Source of the DNA: Caulobacter mirabilis
GTDB taxonomy: Bacteria > Pseudomonadota > Alphaproteobacteria > Caulobacterales > Caulobacteraceae
NCBI RefSeq assembly: GCF_002749615.1
Contig: NZ_CP024201.1
Coordinates: forward strand, 4,293,501-4,357,500
Direction: 5' to 3'
Length of the DNA: 64,000 nucleotides
Below the pieces are notes generated by a model, which saw only the letters and a program-made list of their open reading frames with translations, searched no databases and was not told the origin of the DNA. Numbering within the stretch: position 1 is the stretch's first letter; every line of letters starts with the position of its first letter. A program made the translations under genes and the position numbers. Positions 17,318 to 26,621 of the stretch are shown here, one piece after another.

Positions 17318-17341
17318 TTGAGGCCAATCTCAATATTGAGA
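17318..17341. promoter_or_regulatory. Operator palindromes in front of the receptor-hydrolase operon
   Basis: TTGAGGCCAATCTCAA (17318-17333) matches the element at 9069-9084 at 14 of 16 positions. It overlaps a perfect 14-bp palindrome, TCTCAATATTGAGA (17328-17341). Both lie between the minus-strand receptor and the plus-strand tandem TetR gene. Confidence 0.6.
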
Positions 17342-17472
17342 CCATCTAGCCTCTTGGATGTCAATTGCGTCGCGCTGACCGCCGGGGTTTCCGACGGTTG
17401 CGACCTCGATCCGCCCGGTTGGGGAGCGACGCCCCTCGACATCGGCCGGCGAGGCCGCCATGCAAACCCGAC

Positions 17473-18720
17473 ATGACCGAGACGGACACATCGCGCGCCG
17501 CCGAAGCGACCCGCGTCATCAACGCCGCGATGACCCTCGTCGCCGAGTCGGGCCTTCGCGGACTGACGCTGCGCGACCTCGCCCAGGCGGTGGGCAAGAG
17601 CACGACCGTCATCGTGAACCTCTTCGGCGCCAAGGCGGGCGTGGTTGAGGCGATGGCCAACGCGGCCTACGATCTGGACGAAGCCTACCATCGCGATTTC
17701 GCGGCGGAGGCCGGCGACGTCGCCTTCGGCCGGGACGCCCTGTTCGCCCTTGTCGGCCGCTACCTGCGGGATCGGGCTCTACCCTCCGCCGCCTTCGCGC
17801 GGGTCCGGCAGGAAATGCTGGCCGCCAGCACATCCTATGACTTTGCGGCGTCGTTGCTGGTCCGCTGGGAAACGATGCGGCGGGCGACCTGGACGCACAT
17901 CCTCGCCCACACGCCCAGGCTCGAGGCCTATGGCGACGTCCTCGCGACCTATCTGATCGTCGAGGAGTTCTACGCCGGAGCCCTGGCCGAGCGCGCCGAG
18001 TACGAGATGATCGCGGCCGAGGGCCTTGGCGGACTGATCGACCACATGTTCGGCCGCCTCGACGATCCGACGCCGGCCACCGATCGGTACGTGGATCGGT
18101 TCGTGATCCCCGGCGCGCCCGGAGACCTGCTCGAACCCGGCTCGATGAAGCTGAAACTGCTGGAGGCGGCCGCCGATCAGATCCTCGCGGAGGGCGTCTC
18201 TGCAGTCACCAACCGGTCGGTCAGCGGGGCCGTCGGCACCTCCACCTCGACGATCGCCTATCACTGGTCCGACATGCGGGCGTTCGTCACCGACGCCCTC
18301 TGGCACGCCGTGTTCCGCGGCATGCCGCGCTATCTCGACCATCGGCGCCCGTCCGGCGACGCCCGCCCGGACGACGCGCGCTGGACCGAACTGATGTTGC
18401 TCACACTGCAACCCGACGGGCCCGGCGGCCGCGGCTTCTATGTGAACTACGCCAGGCTGATCGCCGGCATCTGCCTCGAAGCGCGGCGCAATCCGGGGTT
18501 TCGCGAGCTGGCCATGATGCTGCGCGGACCGGAGGGCGGCGGCACCTACGTCAACCGCGACGACCTTTGGCCCACGCACTTCGACCTCACGCGGCGCGCC
18601 GCCACGCGGTTTGCGCTGTGGATCAAGGGCGAAGCCCTGGCCGCGGCGGCGACCGGTCGCGCGCCGTCCCCCGCACGACTCAAACAGGCCGCAGCCCTGC
18701 TGGTGTCCGAGCGCTCGTAA
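17473..18720 (+). CDS. Tandem TetR-family regulator (two TetR units in one chain)
   Basis: 415 residues. The first helix-turn-helix is at about 12-55 (INAAMTLVAESGLRGLTLRDLAQAVGKSTTVIVNLFGAKAGVVEAM), followed by a helical domain. A second TetR unit begins at residue 225: MKLKLLEAAADQILAEGVS, then VTNRSVSGAVGTSTSTIAYHW. A usual TetR has about 200 residues, so this is an internal duplication or fusion that could act as a pseudo-dimer. The ATG at 17473 was chosen because the HTH starts soon after. It is divergent from the receptor operon and upstream of a second receptor. Confidence 0.85.
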   Translation: MTETDTSRAAEATRVINAAMTLVAESGLRGLTLRDLAQAVGKSTTVIVNLFGAKAGVVEAMANAAYDLDEAYHRDFAAEAGDVAFGRDALFALVGRYLRDRALPSAAFARVRQEMLAASTSYDFAASLLVRWETMRRATWTHILAHTPRLEAYGDVLATYLIVEEFYAGALAERAEYEMIAAEGLGGLIDHMFGRLDDPTPATDRYVDRFVIPGAPGDLLEPGSMKLKLLEAAADQILAEGVSAVTNRSVSGAVGTSTSTIAYHWSDMRAFVTDALWHAVFRGMPRYLDHRRPSGDARPDDARWTELMLLTLQPDGPGGRGFYVNYARLIAGICLEARRNPGFRELAMMLRGPEGGGTYVNRDDLWPTHFDLTRRAATRFALWIKGEALAAAATGRAPSPARLKQAAALLVSERS

Positions 18721-18738
18721 CACGCCGAACGAGTGTTA
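18718..18738 (+). terminator. Weak hairpin at the end of the tandem TetR gene
   Basis: TAACAC (18718-18723, including the stop codon) pairs with GTGTTA (18733-18738), followed by TTTCG. The stem is only 6 bp. Confidence 0.3.
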
Positions 18739-19042
18739 TTTCGACCTCACCGATCGCCGATCTCGATACTGACAACAACACGTCAATCAACCGTCACCAA
18801 AGCATTACAACGGGCGCCTAAAGCCACCCTCGATGTCGAACAGACGTTTTTCTTGAGGCAGTGAAGCGGCGATCAGGTCGATCTCCCCACTTCTATGCTT
18901 GCTCCTCCGCCGCTTCGGAGAAACGCCTGTTCGCCATCCCCGCCCGCCAGCGAGGGCGCGGCCGCTCGTGTCGCGATCCAGCTCTTCAACAGTCCGGCCC
19001 GCGCGGAGGGGCGTCCGCGCGCGCCAATCGATGGATCGAACC
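18739..19042 (+). promoter_or_regulatory. Intergenic leader of the second receptor gene
   Basis: About 300 bp without a convincing gene. The first 100 bp are clearly more AT-rich than the surroundings and probably hold the promoter. No exact copy of the TTGAGGYCAATCTCA element is present. A partial likeness, AGGTCGATCTC, occurs near 18875 but lacks the outer arms. Confidence 0.4.
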
Positions 19043-21253
19043 ATGAATCGTCTTCTTCTCGGCGCCTCGGGCGTCGCCCTCATGCTGGCGACGGCCGCGC
19101 CAGCCCTGGCCCAGGCCCCCGTCGAGGACGTCACGGTGGTGCAGGACATCGTGGTCACGGCCCAACGCCGCGAACAGGCGAGCCAGGACGTGGGCCTGGC
19201 CTTGAGCGTCATCGGCGGCGCCGAGCTCGACGAAAAGGGCGTCGAGGTCATCAACGACATCGAGAACGTCGTCCCGAACATGGAGGTCGACAGCCAGTTC
19301 GGCGGCGGCCAGCCCCAGTTCCGCATCCGCGGCATCGGCGCCCGCGAGTACAGCAGCAACAACGCCTCGACCGTGGGCATCTACGTCGACGAGGTCGCGC
19401 ACCCCTATACGATCACCACCCAGGGCGCGATGTTCGACATCGCCCGCCTGGAAGTGCTGCGCGGACCGCAGGGCACGCTCTACGGCCGCAACACCACCGG
19501 CGGCGCGGTGAACATCATCACCAACGCCCCCACCGAGGAGCTTCGCGGCGGCGTCAGCGCCGAGTACGGCTCCTACGACCGCCTCAAGGTCGAGGGCTAC
19601 ATCTCGGGCCAGATCACGCCGGGCCTGAAAGGCCGCCTCGCCATCGTCACCGAACAGGGCGGCGCCTGGCAGTACCATCGCGACACCGGCGAGGAGCTCG
19701 GCGACAAGGACAAGAGCGCCGTCCGCGGCCGGCTGACGATCGAGCCGTCGGAAGACATCACCATCGACCTCGCGGCGACCTACCAGGTCGACAAGTCGGA
19801 CGGCCTCGGCTTCCGGCTCAAGGGTCCCTACCCTGTGTTCGGCGGCGCCATCACCTACCCGGCGGACACGGCCTGGCGCATCACCGGCTGGCAGATCTCG
19901 CCGGAACTGGCCGCGGTCTCGGGCCGGTCGCTCCGCGCCAAGCCGGGCCGCGACAACGAGGGCGCCGATCTCAGCGCCCGCGTCCGGGCCGACCTCGGCT
20001 GGGCGGAGCTGCACTCGATCACCGCCTACCAGAGCTTCAAACGGTCCGAGTACAACGACTGGGACGGCACGCGCTTCAACGAGTCCGACGTCTATTTCTA
20101 CAACAACATCGACGCCCTCTCGCAGGAGCTGCGCCTGTCCTCGACCGGCGAGGGCCGCCTGAACTGGATGGTCGGCGCCTACTACGCCAACGAGACCAAT
20201 GACGGCGGCTTCTACACCCAGTTCCGCGGCGCCGACCGCACCCTGATCAACACGCCCTACCAGCAGAAGGTCGAGGCGGTGGGGCTCTTCACCCACAACA
20301 CCTTCCAGCTGACCGACCGTCTGAACCTGGTGGCCGGTCTGCGCTACGAAAAGGAGGAGCGGAGCCTGACCTCGTCCGGCACCCGCCGGATCAACGTGCC
20401 GGAAGGCCCGCGGAAAACCTACGAGACCGACCTGTCGGAGTTCAGCGGCCGCCTCGGCGTCGAGTTTGACCTGAGCGACCGCGCCATGGTCTACGCCAGC
20501 GTCGCCCGCGGCGTGAAGTCGGGCGGCTTCACCACCTACAACGCCACCTCGGCCACCCCCTTCCGGCCCGAGATCGTCATCGCCTACGAGGTCGGCCTGA
20601 AGTCGGACCTGTTCGACAATCGCCTGCGGCTGAACGGCGCCCTGTTCTTCTACGACTACACCGACCAGCAGGTGCAGGGCCTGGAGTACGACCGCCTGGC
20701 CGGCCGCCTGGGCAAGATCACCAACGTCCCCAAGTCGGAGATCTACGGCGGCGAGATCGAGCTGGTCTGGCGCCCGATCGACGGCCTGACCATCAGCCAG
20801 AACTTCGGCTACAAGAAAGGCAAGTACACGGAGTACTTCGCCATCGACGGCGCGGCGACCGACGCGGCCAACCCGGTCGACGGTCCGTGGGACAAGATCA
20901 TCACCAACGACCGCTCGGGCGAGCCGCTGCAGTTCCCGAAGTTCAACTACGGCGGCTCGGTCGCCTACGACTGGCAGATGCTGGGCTGGGATTGGCGGGC
21001 CGAGACCAACTACAACCAGCGCGACGCGATCTACAACGCCGCCTCCAGCTCGGTTCTGCCCGGCTACTGGCTGTGGAACGCCAACTTCACCGTCAACCCC
21101 ACCGACGCCCAATGGCGCGCCACGCTGTGGGCCCGGAACCTCTTCGACACCTACTACGAGGAGACCCGCAACGGCTTCAACGGCTCGGCCCGTCCGACCG
21201 CCTCGCCGAGCCCGGGCCGGACCGTCGGCGTGCGCCTGGCCGTCGACTTCTAG
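19043..21253 (+). CDS. TonB-dependent receptor next to phosphatases
   Basis: 736 residues from the ATG at 19043 (an in-frame ATG at 19031 adds four residues). The signal peptide ends PALAQA. The TonB box is VVQDIVVTAQRR, the plug contains LEVLRGPQGTLYGRNTTGG, and the barrel ends with RLAVDF. There is no STN domain. A stem-loop and then two phosphatase genes follow on the same strand, so the receptor may import a phosphorylated compound or its dephosphorylated product. The substrate cannot be read from sequence. Confidence 0.92.
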   Translation: MNRLLLGASGVALMLATAAPALAQAPVEDVTVVQDIVVTAQRREQASQDVGLALSVIGGAELDEKGVEVINDIENVVPNMEVDSQFGGGQPQFRIRGIGAREYSSNNASTVGIYVDEVAHPYTITTQGAMFDIARLEVLRGPQGTLYGRNTTGGAVNIITNAPTEELRGGVSAEYGSYDRLKVEGYISGQITPGLKGRLAIVTEQGGAWQYHRDTGEELGDKDKSAVRGRLTIEPSEDITIDLAATYQVDKSDGLGFRLKGPYPVFGGAITYPADTAWRITGWQISPELAAVSGRSLRAKPGRDNEGADLSARVRADLGWAELHSITAYQSFKRSEYNDWDGTRFNESDVYFYNNIDALSQELRLSSTGEGRLNWMVGAYYANETNDGGFYTQFRGADRTLINTPYQQKVEAVGLFTHNTFQLTDRLNLVAGLRYEKEERSLTSSGTRRINVPEGPRKTYETDLSEFSGRLGVEFDLSDRAMVYASVARGVKSGGFTTYNATSATPFRPEIVIAYEVGLKSDLFDNRLRLNGALFFYDYTDQQVQGLEYDRLAGRLGKITNVPKSEIYGGEIELVWRPIDGLTISQNFGYKKGKYTEYFAIDGAATDAANPVDGPWDKIITNDRSGEPLQFPKFNYGGSVAYDWQMLGWDWRAETNYNQRDAIYNAASSSVLPGYWLWNANFTVNPTDAQWRATLWARNLFDTYYEETRNGFNGSARPTASPSPGRTVGVRLAVDF

Positions 21254-21276
21254 GCCGGCCTTCTCTTCTTGTTCCA

Positions 21277-21302
21277 GCGGGGTCGGCGAAGGCCGGCCCC
21301 GC
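21277..21302 (+). terminator. Stem-loop between receptor and PhoD-like gene
   Basis: An 11-bp stem (GCGGGGTCGGC / GCCGGCCCCGC, one G-T pair) with a GAAG loop. Only a short ATTT follows, so partial termination or mRNA-end protection of the receptor message is more likely than a full stop. Confidence 0.5.
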
Positions 21303-21322
21303 ATCATTTCCGAGACACGCCT

Positions 21323-22903
21323 ATGAGCACCGCCGCCCCCCGCCTCAATCGCCGCGCCCTGCTGGGCGGGCTGATCGCCGCGCCGGCGGTGCTGCGCTTC
21401 GGCCAGGCCTGGGCGGCGGGCGGCGCCTATGTCTTCCCGCTCGGCGTGGCCAGCGGCGATCCGTCGCCCGACGGCTTCGTGCTCTGGACGCGGCTGGCGA
21501 TCAATCCGATCGCAGCGGACGGCCTGGGCGGCATGGGCGGGCCGGTTCCTGTGAGATGGGACGTCTCCGCCGACGAGGCCTTCAACCGCATCGTCGCCTC
21601 TGGCGAGGTCACGGCCGACGCCGCCGCGGCGCACAGCGTCCATGTCGAAGTCGCGGGCCTGAAGCCGGGCCGCCCGTACTGGTATCGCTTCACGGCCATG
21701 GGCCAGCGGAGCCCCGTCGGCCGCGCGCTCACGACGCCCGCCCCCAACGCCGGCGTCGACCGTCTGCGCCTGGCCGTCGCCTCCTGCTCCAACTGGGAGT
21801 CCGGCTATTTCAGCGCCTATGGCCACATGGCCGACGAGACCCCGGACCTGACGCTGTTCCTGGGCGACTACATCTACGAATACACGCGCGGTCCCGACCG
21901 GGCCCATCAGGTGGTCCGTCCATACGGGCTCGAGGAAGCGACCACCCTGGCGGGCTACCGCAACCGCTACGCCCTGCACCGCACGGACGCCGATCTGCAG
22001 CGTCTGCACGCCGCGGCCCCCTGTCTCGCGGTCTGGGACGACCACGAGGTGCACGACGACTACTCCGGCGTCTGGTCGAAGACGCCGGGCGTATCGCCGA
22101 CCGATTTCCTGCGCCGCCGAGCCGCCGGCTACCAGGCGTTCTACGAGGCGATGCCGATCCGCCGCACGCAGCTGGACGCCCGGATGCAGATGCCGATCTA
22201 TCGCCGCATCCGCTACGGCCGGCTGGCCGAGTTCTTCATGCTCGACGGCCGGCAGTATCGCTCGAAACAGGCCTGCAGCGACGGGCCGAACGGCGGCAAG
22301 GGCCAGATCGTCACCGACATCGCCTGCCCGGACCGGACAGACCCCTCGCGAACCTTCCTGGGCTTCGAGCAGGAGCGTTGGCTTTATGACGGCCTGGCCC
22401 GCGCCGACGCGCGCTGGACCATCCTGGGTCAGGACCTGGTCATGGCTGGGCTGAGGTTCGGCGACGGAGGGCCCGAGACCCGCTACTGGACCGATACCTG
22501 GGACGGATATCCGGTCGCCCGCGATCGCCTGACCCGGGCGCTGGCGACACTGAAGCCGCGCAACCCCGTGGTGCTCGCCGGCGACTACCACTCCTTCTGG
22601 ACCAACGACGTGAAGCTGGACAGCGGCGACCCCGCCTCTCCCACGGTGGCGACCGAGTTCGTCGGCACCTCGATCTCGTCGAGCGGGCCGAGCTACGAGG
22701 GGATCATGTCGGCGATGCCGAACAACCCGCAGATCAAGTTCTTCGACAGCCGGGTGCGCGGCTACATGTCGATGGAGATCACGCCGGGCCGGATGACGAC
22801 CCGCTACCAGACGATCAGCGACGTGAAGGACCCGAAGGCGACGCTCGCCACGCTGAACACCTGGGTCGTCGAGGACGGCCGCCCTGGCGCGCAAGCCGCC
22901 TGA
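21323..22903 (+). CDS. phoD: PhoD-family alkaline phosphatase/phosphodiesterase
   Basis: 526 residues with a twin-arginine signal (LNRRALLGGLIAAPAVL), so it is exported folded. A PhoD_N region follows (FPLGVASGDPSPDGFVLWTRL). The metallophosphatase core has the metal-binding motifs VASCSNWESG, FLGDYIYEY, VWDDHEVHDDYSG and VLAGDYHSFW. PhoD enzymes use Ca and Fe to hydrolyse phosphate mono- and diesters in the periplasm. The gene lies between a receptor and an acid phosphatase, on the same strand with short gaps. Confidence 0.9.
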   Translation: MSTAAPRLNRRALLGGLIAAPAVLRFGQAWAAGGAYVFPLGVASGDPSPDGFVLWTRLAINPIAADGLGGMGGPVPVRWDVSADEAFNRIVASGEVTADAAAAHSVHVEVAGLKPGRPYWYRFTAMGQRSPVGRALTTPAPNAGVDRLRLAVASCSNWESGYFSAYGHMADETPDLTLFLGDYIYEYTRGPDRAHQVVRPYGLEEATTLAGYRNRYALHRTDADLQRLHAAAPCLAVWDDHEVHDDYSGVWSKTPGVSPTDFLRRRAAGYQAFYEAMPIRRTQLDARMQMPIYRRIRYGRLAEFFMLDGRQYRSKQACSDGPNGGKGQIVTDIACPDRTDPSRTFLGFEQERWLYDGLARADARWTILGQDLVMAGLRFGDGGPETRYWTDTWDGYPVARDRLTRALATLKPRNPVVLAGDYHSFWTNDVKLDSGDPASPTVATEFVGTSISSSGPSYEGIMSAMPNNPQIKFFDSRVRGYMSMEITPGRMTTRYQTISDVKDPKATLATLNTWVVEDGRPGAQAA

Positions 22904-22917
22904 TCGGAGACCGAGTC

Positions 22918-23667
22918 GTGCTCAAGCTTATCAACGCCGGCGTCGCCGGCGCTCTTCTCGTCGGCCTGGCCGCCTGCGCGACGACGCCCGCCCCCGTCTT
23001 CTGGCAGGGTTTCCGCGACCACCCGCATGGCTATCTGAGGAAGGAGGGCGCGCCGGACGCCTCCGCCTTCCTGCCGCCGCCGCCCGAGGCCGGCTCCCTG
23101 CGCCAGCAGGCGGATGTCGAGACCTATCGGACGACCCGCAAGCTGGAGGGCGGCGATCGATGGCGGCAGGCCGCCGCCGATAACGAGATCGAGACGCCGT
23201 CGGCACCGCGGGTGTTCGACGACGCGCTGGGCGTCCGCTTCGATCCGGTCAAGACGCCAACGCTGGCGCTGCTGCTCGGTCGGATGCTCGGCGACCTGGA
23301 GACCATCCAGACGCCCGCCAAGAAGGGATACTTCCGCCCCCGGCCGTTCGTGGCCGAGCCGGCGACGACCTGCATCACGCCCGAGCCCTGGCTGGGCAGG
23401 AGCGGCTCCTATCCTTCGGGCCATGCGGCCATGGGCTGGGCCTGGGCGCTGGTCCTGGCCGAACTGGCTCCCGACCGCGCCGACGCCATCCTGGTGCGGG
23501 GAATCGCCTACGGTGAAAGCCGGGTCGTCTGCGGCGTGCACTACGCCAGCGACGTCGAAGCCGGCCGCCTGGTCGGCGCGGCCATGGTCGCGCGCCTCAA
23601 GGCCGACCCAGCCTTCCAGACCGACTTCAAGCGCGCCCGAGAGGAGCTGCGCAGGCTGCGGGACTAG
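22918..23667 (+). CDS. Class A non-specific acid phosphatase (PAP2 superfamily), lipoprotein-like
   Basis: 249 residues, GTG start with a GGAG site. The N-terminus carries a lipobox LAAC (Cys20), suggesting membrane anchoring. The PAP2 signature is complete: KKGYFRPRPF, GSYPSGHAAMG and ESRVVCGVHYASDVEAG, giving the Arg, His and Asp residues of the phospho-histidine mechanism. The class A pattern is close to PhoN/PhoC. Its gene begins 14 bp after phoD. Its stop codon TAG shares CTAG with the stop of the convergent molybdoenzyme gene, so the two genes overlap by 4 bp. Confidence 0.88.
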   Translation: MLKLINAGVAGALLVGLAACATTPAPVFWQGFRDHPHGYLRKEGAPDASAFLPPPPEAGSLRQQADVETYRTTRKLEGGDRWRQAAADNEIETPSAPRVFDDALGVRFDPVKTPTLALLLGRMLGDLETIQTPAKKGYFRPRPFVAEPATTCITPEPWLGRSGSYPSGHAAMGWAWALVLAELAPDRADAILVRGIAYGESRVVCGVHYASDVEAGRLVGAAMVARLKADPAFQTDFKRAREELRRLRD

Positions 23668-25940
23668 GCGCCGCTCGACGCGACCACGCGGACCGGGATC
23701 GACTTGGCCGCCGGGGTGCCGCTGATCCGATCATAGTAGTCCAGAGGCAGCAGCGGGTTCAGTTCCGGGTAGTAGCCGGCGATCGAGCCGCGCGACATCG
23801 GGTAGTCCAGCGCCGTCAGCCCCTCGACCCGGCGCTCGACGCCGTCCGAGGAGATCGTCTCCAGCGCGATGGCCGAGCCGGACTCCAGCCCGCGATCGGC
23901 CAGGTCCTGGGCGTTCATGAACACCACCATCCGGTCGTTGTAGACCCCGCGATAACGGTCGTTGTAGCTGTAGATGGTGGTGTTGAACTGGTCGTGCGAC
24001 CGCACTGTCGCCAGGCGCAGCATGGCCGGATCGGCGACCGGGTCGTTGGCCGCCAGACCCGGCAGGACCAGGAAGTTGGCCTTGCCGTTGGGCGTGTTCC
24101 ACACTCGCCGGCGCGGCGGCACGTCCAGGTGGAAGCCCTTGTCGACGGTGATCCGGTTGCGGAAGTCGGCGTAGATCGCGGGATAGACCTCGCCGATCTT
24201 GTCGCGGATCAGGCCGTAGTCCTCGACGTAGCTTTCCCACGGGATGTGGCTGTCGGGCAGGGTCGCGCGCGCCATGCGGCAGACGATCTCCACCTCGGGC
24301 AGCAGATCGGGCCCCGCCGGTTCGAGCACCCCGCGCGAGGCCGTGACGTTCGACATCGAGTCCTCGATCGTGACGAACTGCTCGCCCGCCGAGGTGCGGA
24401 TCCATTCCGAACGCGCCACCACCGGCAGGATCAAGGCCTCGCGGCCGTGGACCAGATGGCTGCGGTTCAGCTTGGTGGCGATGCCCACCGACAGGCCGAC
24501 GGTGCGCATGGCGTCATAGGCCCGCGGCGTGTCGGACATGGCGCGGATGAAGTTGCCGCCCAGGCCGATGAACACCTTCACCTCGCCGCGCCGCATCGCC
24601 TCGACGGTCTCGACCGCATGGTGGCCGAAGGCGCGCGGCGGCTCGAAACCGAAAACCTCCCGCACCCGGTCCAGGTAAGCCGGCGTCGGCTTCTCGTCGA
24701 TGCCGACGGTGCGATCGCCCTGGACGTTCGAATGGCCGCGGATCGGCGAGATGCCGGCGCCGGGCCGCCCGAAGTTGCCCTTCAGGAACAACAGATTGGC
24801 GATCTGCTGCACCAGGCGGGAGCCCTGCTGGTGCTGGGTGATCCCCATCCCGTAGCAGATCATCGTCGCCCTCGAGCGGATGTAGATCTCCGCGCAGCGG
24901 CGGATCTGGGCCTCCTCCAGACCCGAGGCCTCGACGATGTCGGCCCAGTTCTGATCTTCGACTTCAGCGCGGACAGCCTCCATCCCGACGGTGTGCTCGG
25001 CGATGAAGGCATGGTCGATGACCGTCTCGCCCGCGGCCTCACGTTCGAAGATGACCTTCATGATCCCCTTCAGGAAGGCCAGGTCCCCGCCGATCCGGAT
25101 ATGGACGAACTCGCTGGTGATCTCCGTCGAGCCGAACGTCGCCATCTGGACGACGTCCTGCGGCTCGGTGAACTTCATCAGCGCCCGCTCGGGCATCGGA
25201 TTGACCGCCACGATCGGCACGCCGCGTTTCCGCGCCTCGACCAGGTTGGTCATCATGCGCGGCGAGTTGGTGCCGGTGTTCTGGCCGATGATGAAGATGG
25301 CCTCGGCGTGCTCGAAATCCTCGAGGACCACCGTCCCCTTGCCGACGCCGATGACCGGCTGCAGGCCCCGGCTGGTCGGCTCATGGCACATGTTCGAGCA
25401 GTCCGGGAAGTTGTTGGTCCCGAACTGCCGCACGAAGATCGAATAGAGGAAGGCGGCCTCGTTCGGCGTCCGGCCGGAGGTGTAGAACTCCGCCTGGTCA
25501 GGGTGGTCCAGCGCTCGCAGATGATCGCCGATCGTCCTGAAAGCGTCGTCCCAGCTGATCGGGACGTAGTGGTCGGAGGCCGCGTCATAGCGCATGGGCT
25601 CGGTCAGGCGCCCCTGCATCTCCAGCCAGTAGTCCGACTGCTCCATCAACGCGGACACCGAGTGCTCGGCGAAGAAGTCGCGGGTCACCCGGAACTTGGT
25701 CGCCTCGTGCGCCAGCGCCTTCACGCCGTTCTCGCAGAACTCCAGCGTCTTCTTGCAGTCCGCGTCGGGGAAGGCGCAGCTGGAGCATTTGAAGCCGCCC
25801 GGCTGGTTCATCGACAACAGGGCGCGCGAGCCTTTGGTGACGACGCTCTGCTCCATCAGCACCTTGGCGGTGGCCGCCGCGGCGCCCCAGCCGCCGGCCG
25901 GGTGGTGGTATGGGCGATAGCGTGGAATGTCGTCGGCCAT
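23664..25940 (-). CDS. FdhF/YdeP-family molybdopterin oxidoreductase
   Basis: 758 residues from the ATG at 25940. A Cys-containing region near the start (FKCSSCAFPDADCKK) may bind an Fe-S cluster. It is followed by molybdopterin domains with GRTPNEAAFLY, GQNTGTNSPRMM, YGMGITQHQQG and IRGHSNVQGDRTVGI, and a C-terminal molydopterin-dinucleotide domain (ATVRSHDQFNTTIYSYNDRYRG). YdeP-type proteins resemble formate dehydrogenase alpha subunits but their substrate is mostly unknown. No signal peptide, so cytoplasmic. MobA and FdhD, both needed for such enzymes, are encoded just upstream on the same strand. Confidence 0.88.
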   Translation of the reverse strand: MADDIPRYRPYHHPAGGWGAAAATAKVLMEQSVVTKGSRALLSMNQPGGFKCSSCAFPDADCKKTLEFCENGVKALAHEATKFRVTRDFFAEHSVSALMEQSDYWLEMQGRLTEPMRYDAASDHYVPISWDDAFRTIGDHLRALDHPDQAEFYTSGRTPNEAAFLYSIFVRQFGTNNFPDCSNMCHEPTSRGLQPVIGVGKGTVVLEDFEHAEAIFIIGQNTGTNSPRMMTNLVEARKRGVPIVAVNPMPERALMKFTEPQDVVQMATFGSTEITSEFVHIRIGGDLAFLKGIMKVIFEREAAGETVIDHAFIAEHTVGMEAVRAEVEDQNWADIVEASGLEEAQIRRCAEIYIRSRATMICYGMGITQHQQGSRLVQQIANLLFLKGNFGRPGAGISPIRGHSNVQGDRTVGIDEKPTPAYLDRVREVFGFEPPRAFGHHAVETVEAMRRGEVKVFIGLGGNFIRAMSDTPRAYDAMRTVGLSVGIATKLNRSHLVHGREALILPVVARSEWIRTSAGEQFVTIEDSMSNVTASRGVLEPAGPDLLPEVEIVCRMARATLPDSHIPWESYVEDYGLIRDKIGEVYPAIYADFRNRITVDKGFHLDVPPRRRVWNTPNGKANFLVLPGLAANDPVADPAMLRLATVRSHDQFNTTIYSYNDRYRGVYNDRMVVFMNAQDLADRGLESGSAIALETISSDGVERRVEGLTALDYPMSRGSIAGYYPELNPLLPLDYYDRISGTPAAKSIPVRVVASSGA

Positions 25941-26033
25941 GCCGCCTACTCCAGGGGGCGCGATCCCGCCGCGCCCGAACAGCTCACGCCAAAGCGAGCG
26001 CCTCCGCAAGACGTGACGGGCGTCGTCCTGGTG

Positions 26034-26621
26034 CTAACGCCGAAGCGGCTCCGGCAGATCCGACGGCGCGTTGACATTGACGCCGTCGTAGCCGTCGACC
26101 GGCGTAGCGCCGAGCGACGCCAGAAGGTCGCGAACCGACGGGTGCCGCCCCTCGGCCAGCTCCCGCTCCAGAAGCGCCAACCCGTCCTCCACCGGCCAGA
26201 CGGCCAGCAGAGGCTCCCAGCCCGCGGGAGAGCAGGCGATCACGGCCCGGGCGCCCCCGCCCTCGAAGGCGGCGACCAATCTCCTGACTCCGACCGCGTC
26301 GATGGCGAGCCCGTCGCAGGGCGCCGTCGCCAACCCCTCCGCGCCTTGAGCCGCCGCCCATTCCAGCCCGGCCCGGATTCCCGCGAGCGGCCCCTCGGGA
26401 TCTCCCGGTCGATCGTACAGTCTCGGGAGGCCCAGCTTCGCCGCGTGGGCCGCGGCTCCGCTGTCAGGCCGCGCCGAGACGGCGGCGACGGCGCAGGCCG
26501 CCCGTAGCGCCCGCAGGGGCGTGTCCATCATCAGCTCGCCGCCGGCCAGCGGAAACACGGCCTTCTCGGTCCCGAACCGCGTGGAGCGCCCACCCGCCAG
26601 CAGCAGACCGGCGACCGTCAT
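26034..26621 (-). CDS. mobA: Molybdenum cofactor guanylyltransferase
   Basis: 195 residues with the nucleotidyltransferase start LLLAGGRSTRFGTEKA and the later motifs PLAGIRAGLEWA, TAPCDG (metal-binding Asp) and VNVNAPSDL near the end. MobA joins GMP to molybdopterin to make the bis-MGD form used by DMSO-reductase-type enzymes such as the one encoded next door. Its ATG overlaps the fdhD stop by 4 nt, so the two are coupled. Confidence 0.88.
   Translation of the reverse strand: MTVAGLLLAGGRSTRFGTEKAVFPLAGGELMMDTPLRALRAACAVAAVSARPDSGAAAHAAKLGLPRLYDRPGDPEGPLAGIRAGLEWAAAQGAEGLATAPCDGLAIDAVGVRRLVAAFEGGGARAVIACSPAGWEPLLAVWPVEDGLALLERELAEGRHPSVRDLLASLGATPVDGYDGVNVNAPSDLPEPLRR

Noticed and set aside
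18986..22894. A 1,302-codon open frame on the minus strand over the second receptor and phoD
   Set aside because: Shadow of two clear plus-strand genes; no signal peptide, motif or ribosome site of its own.
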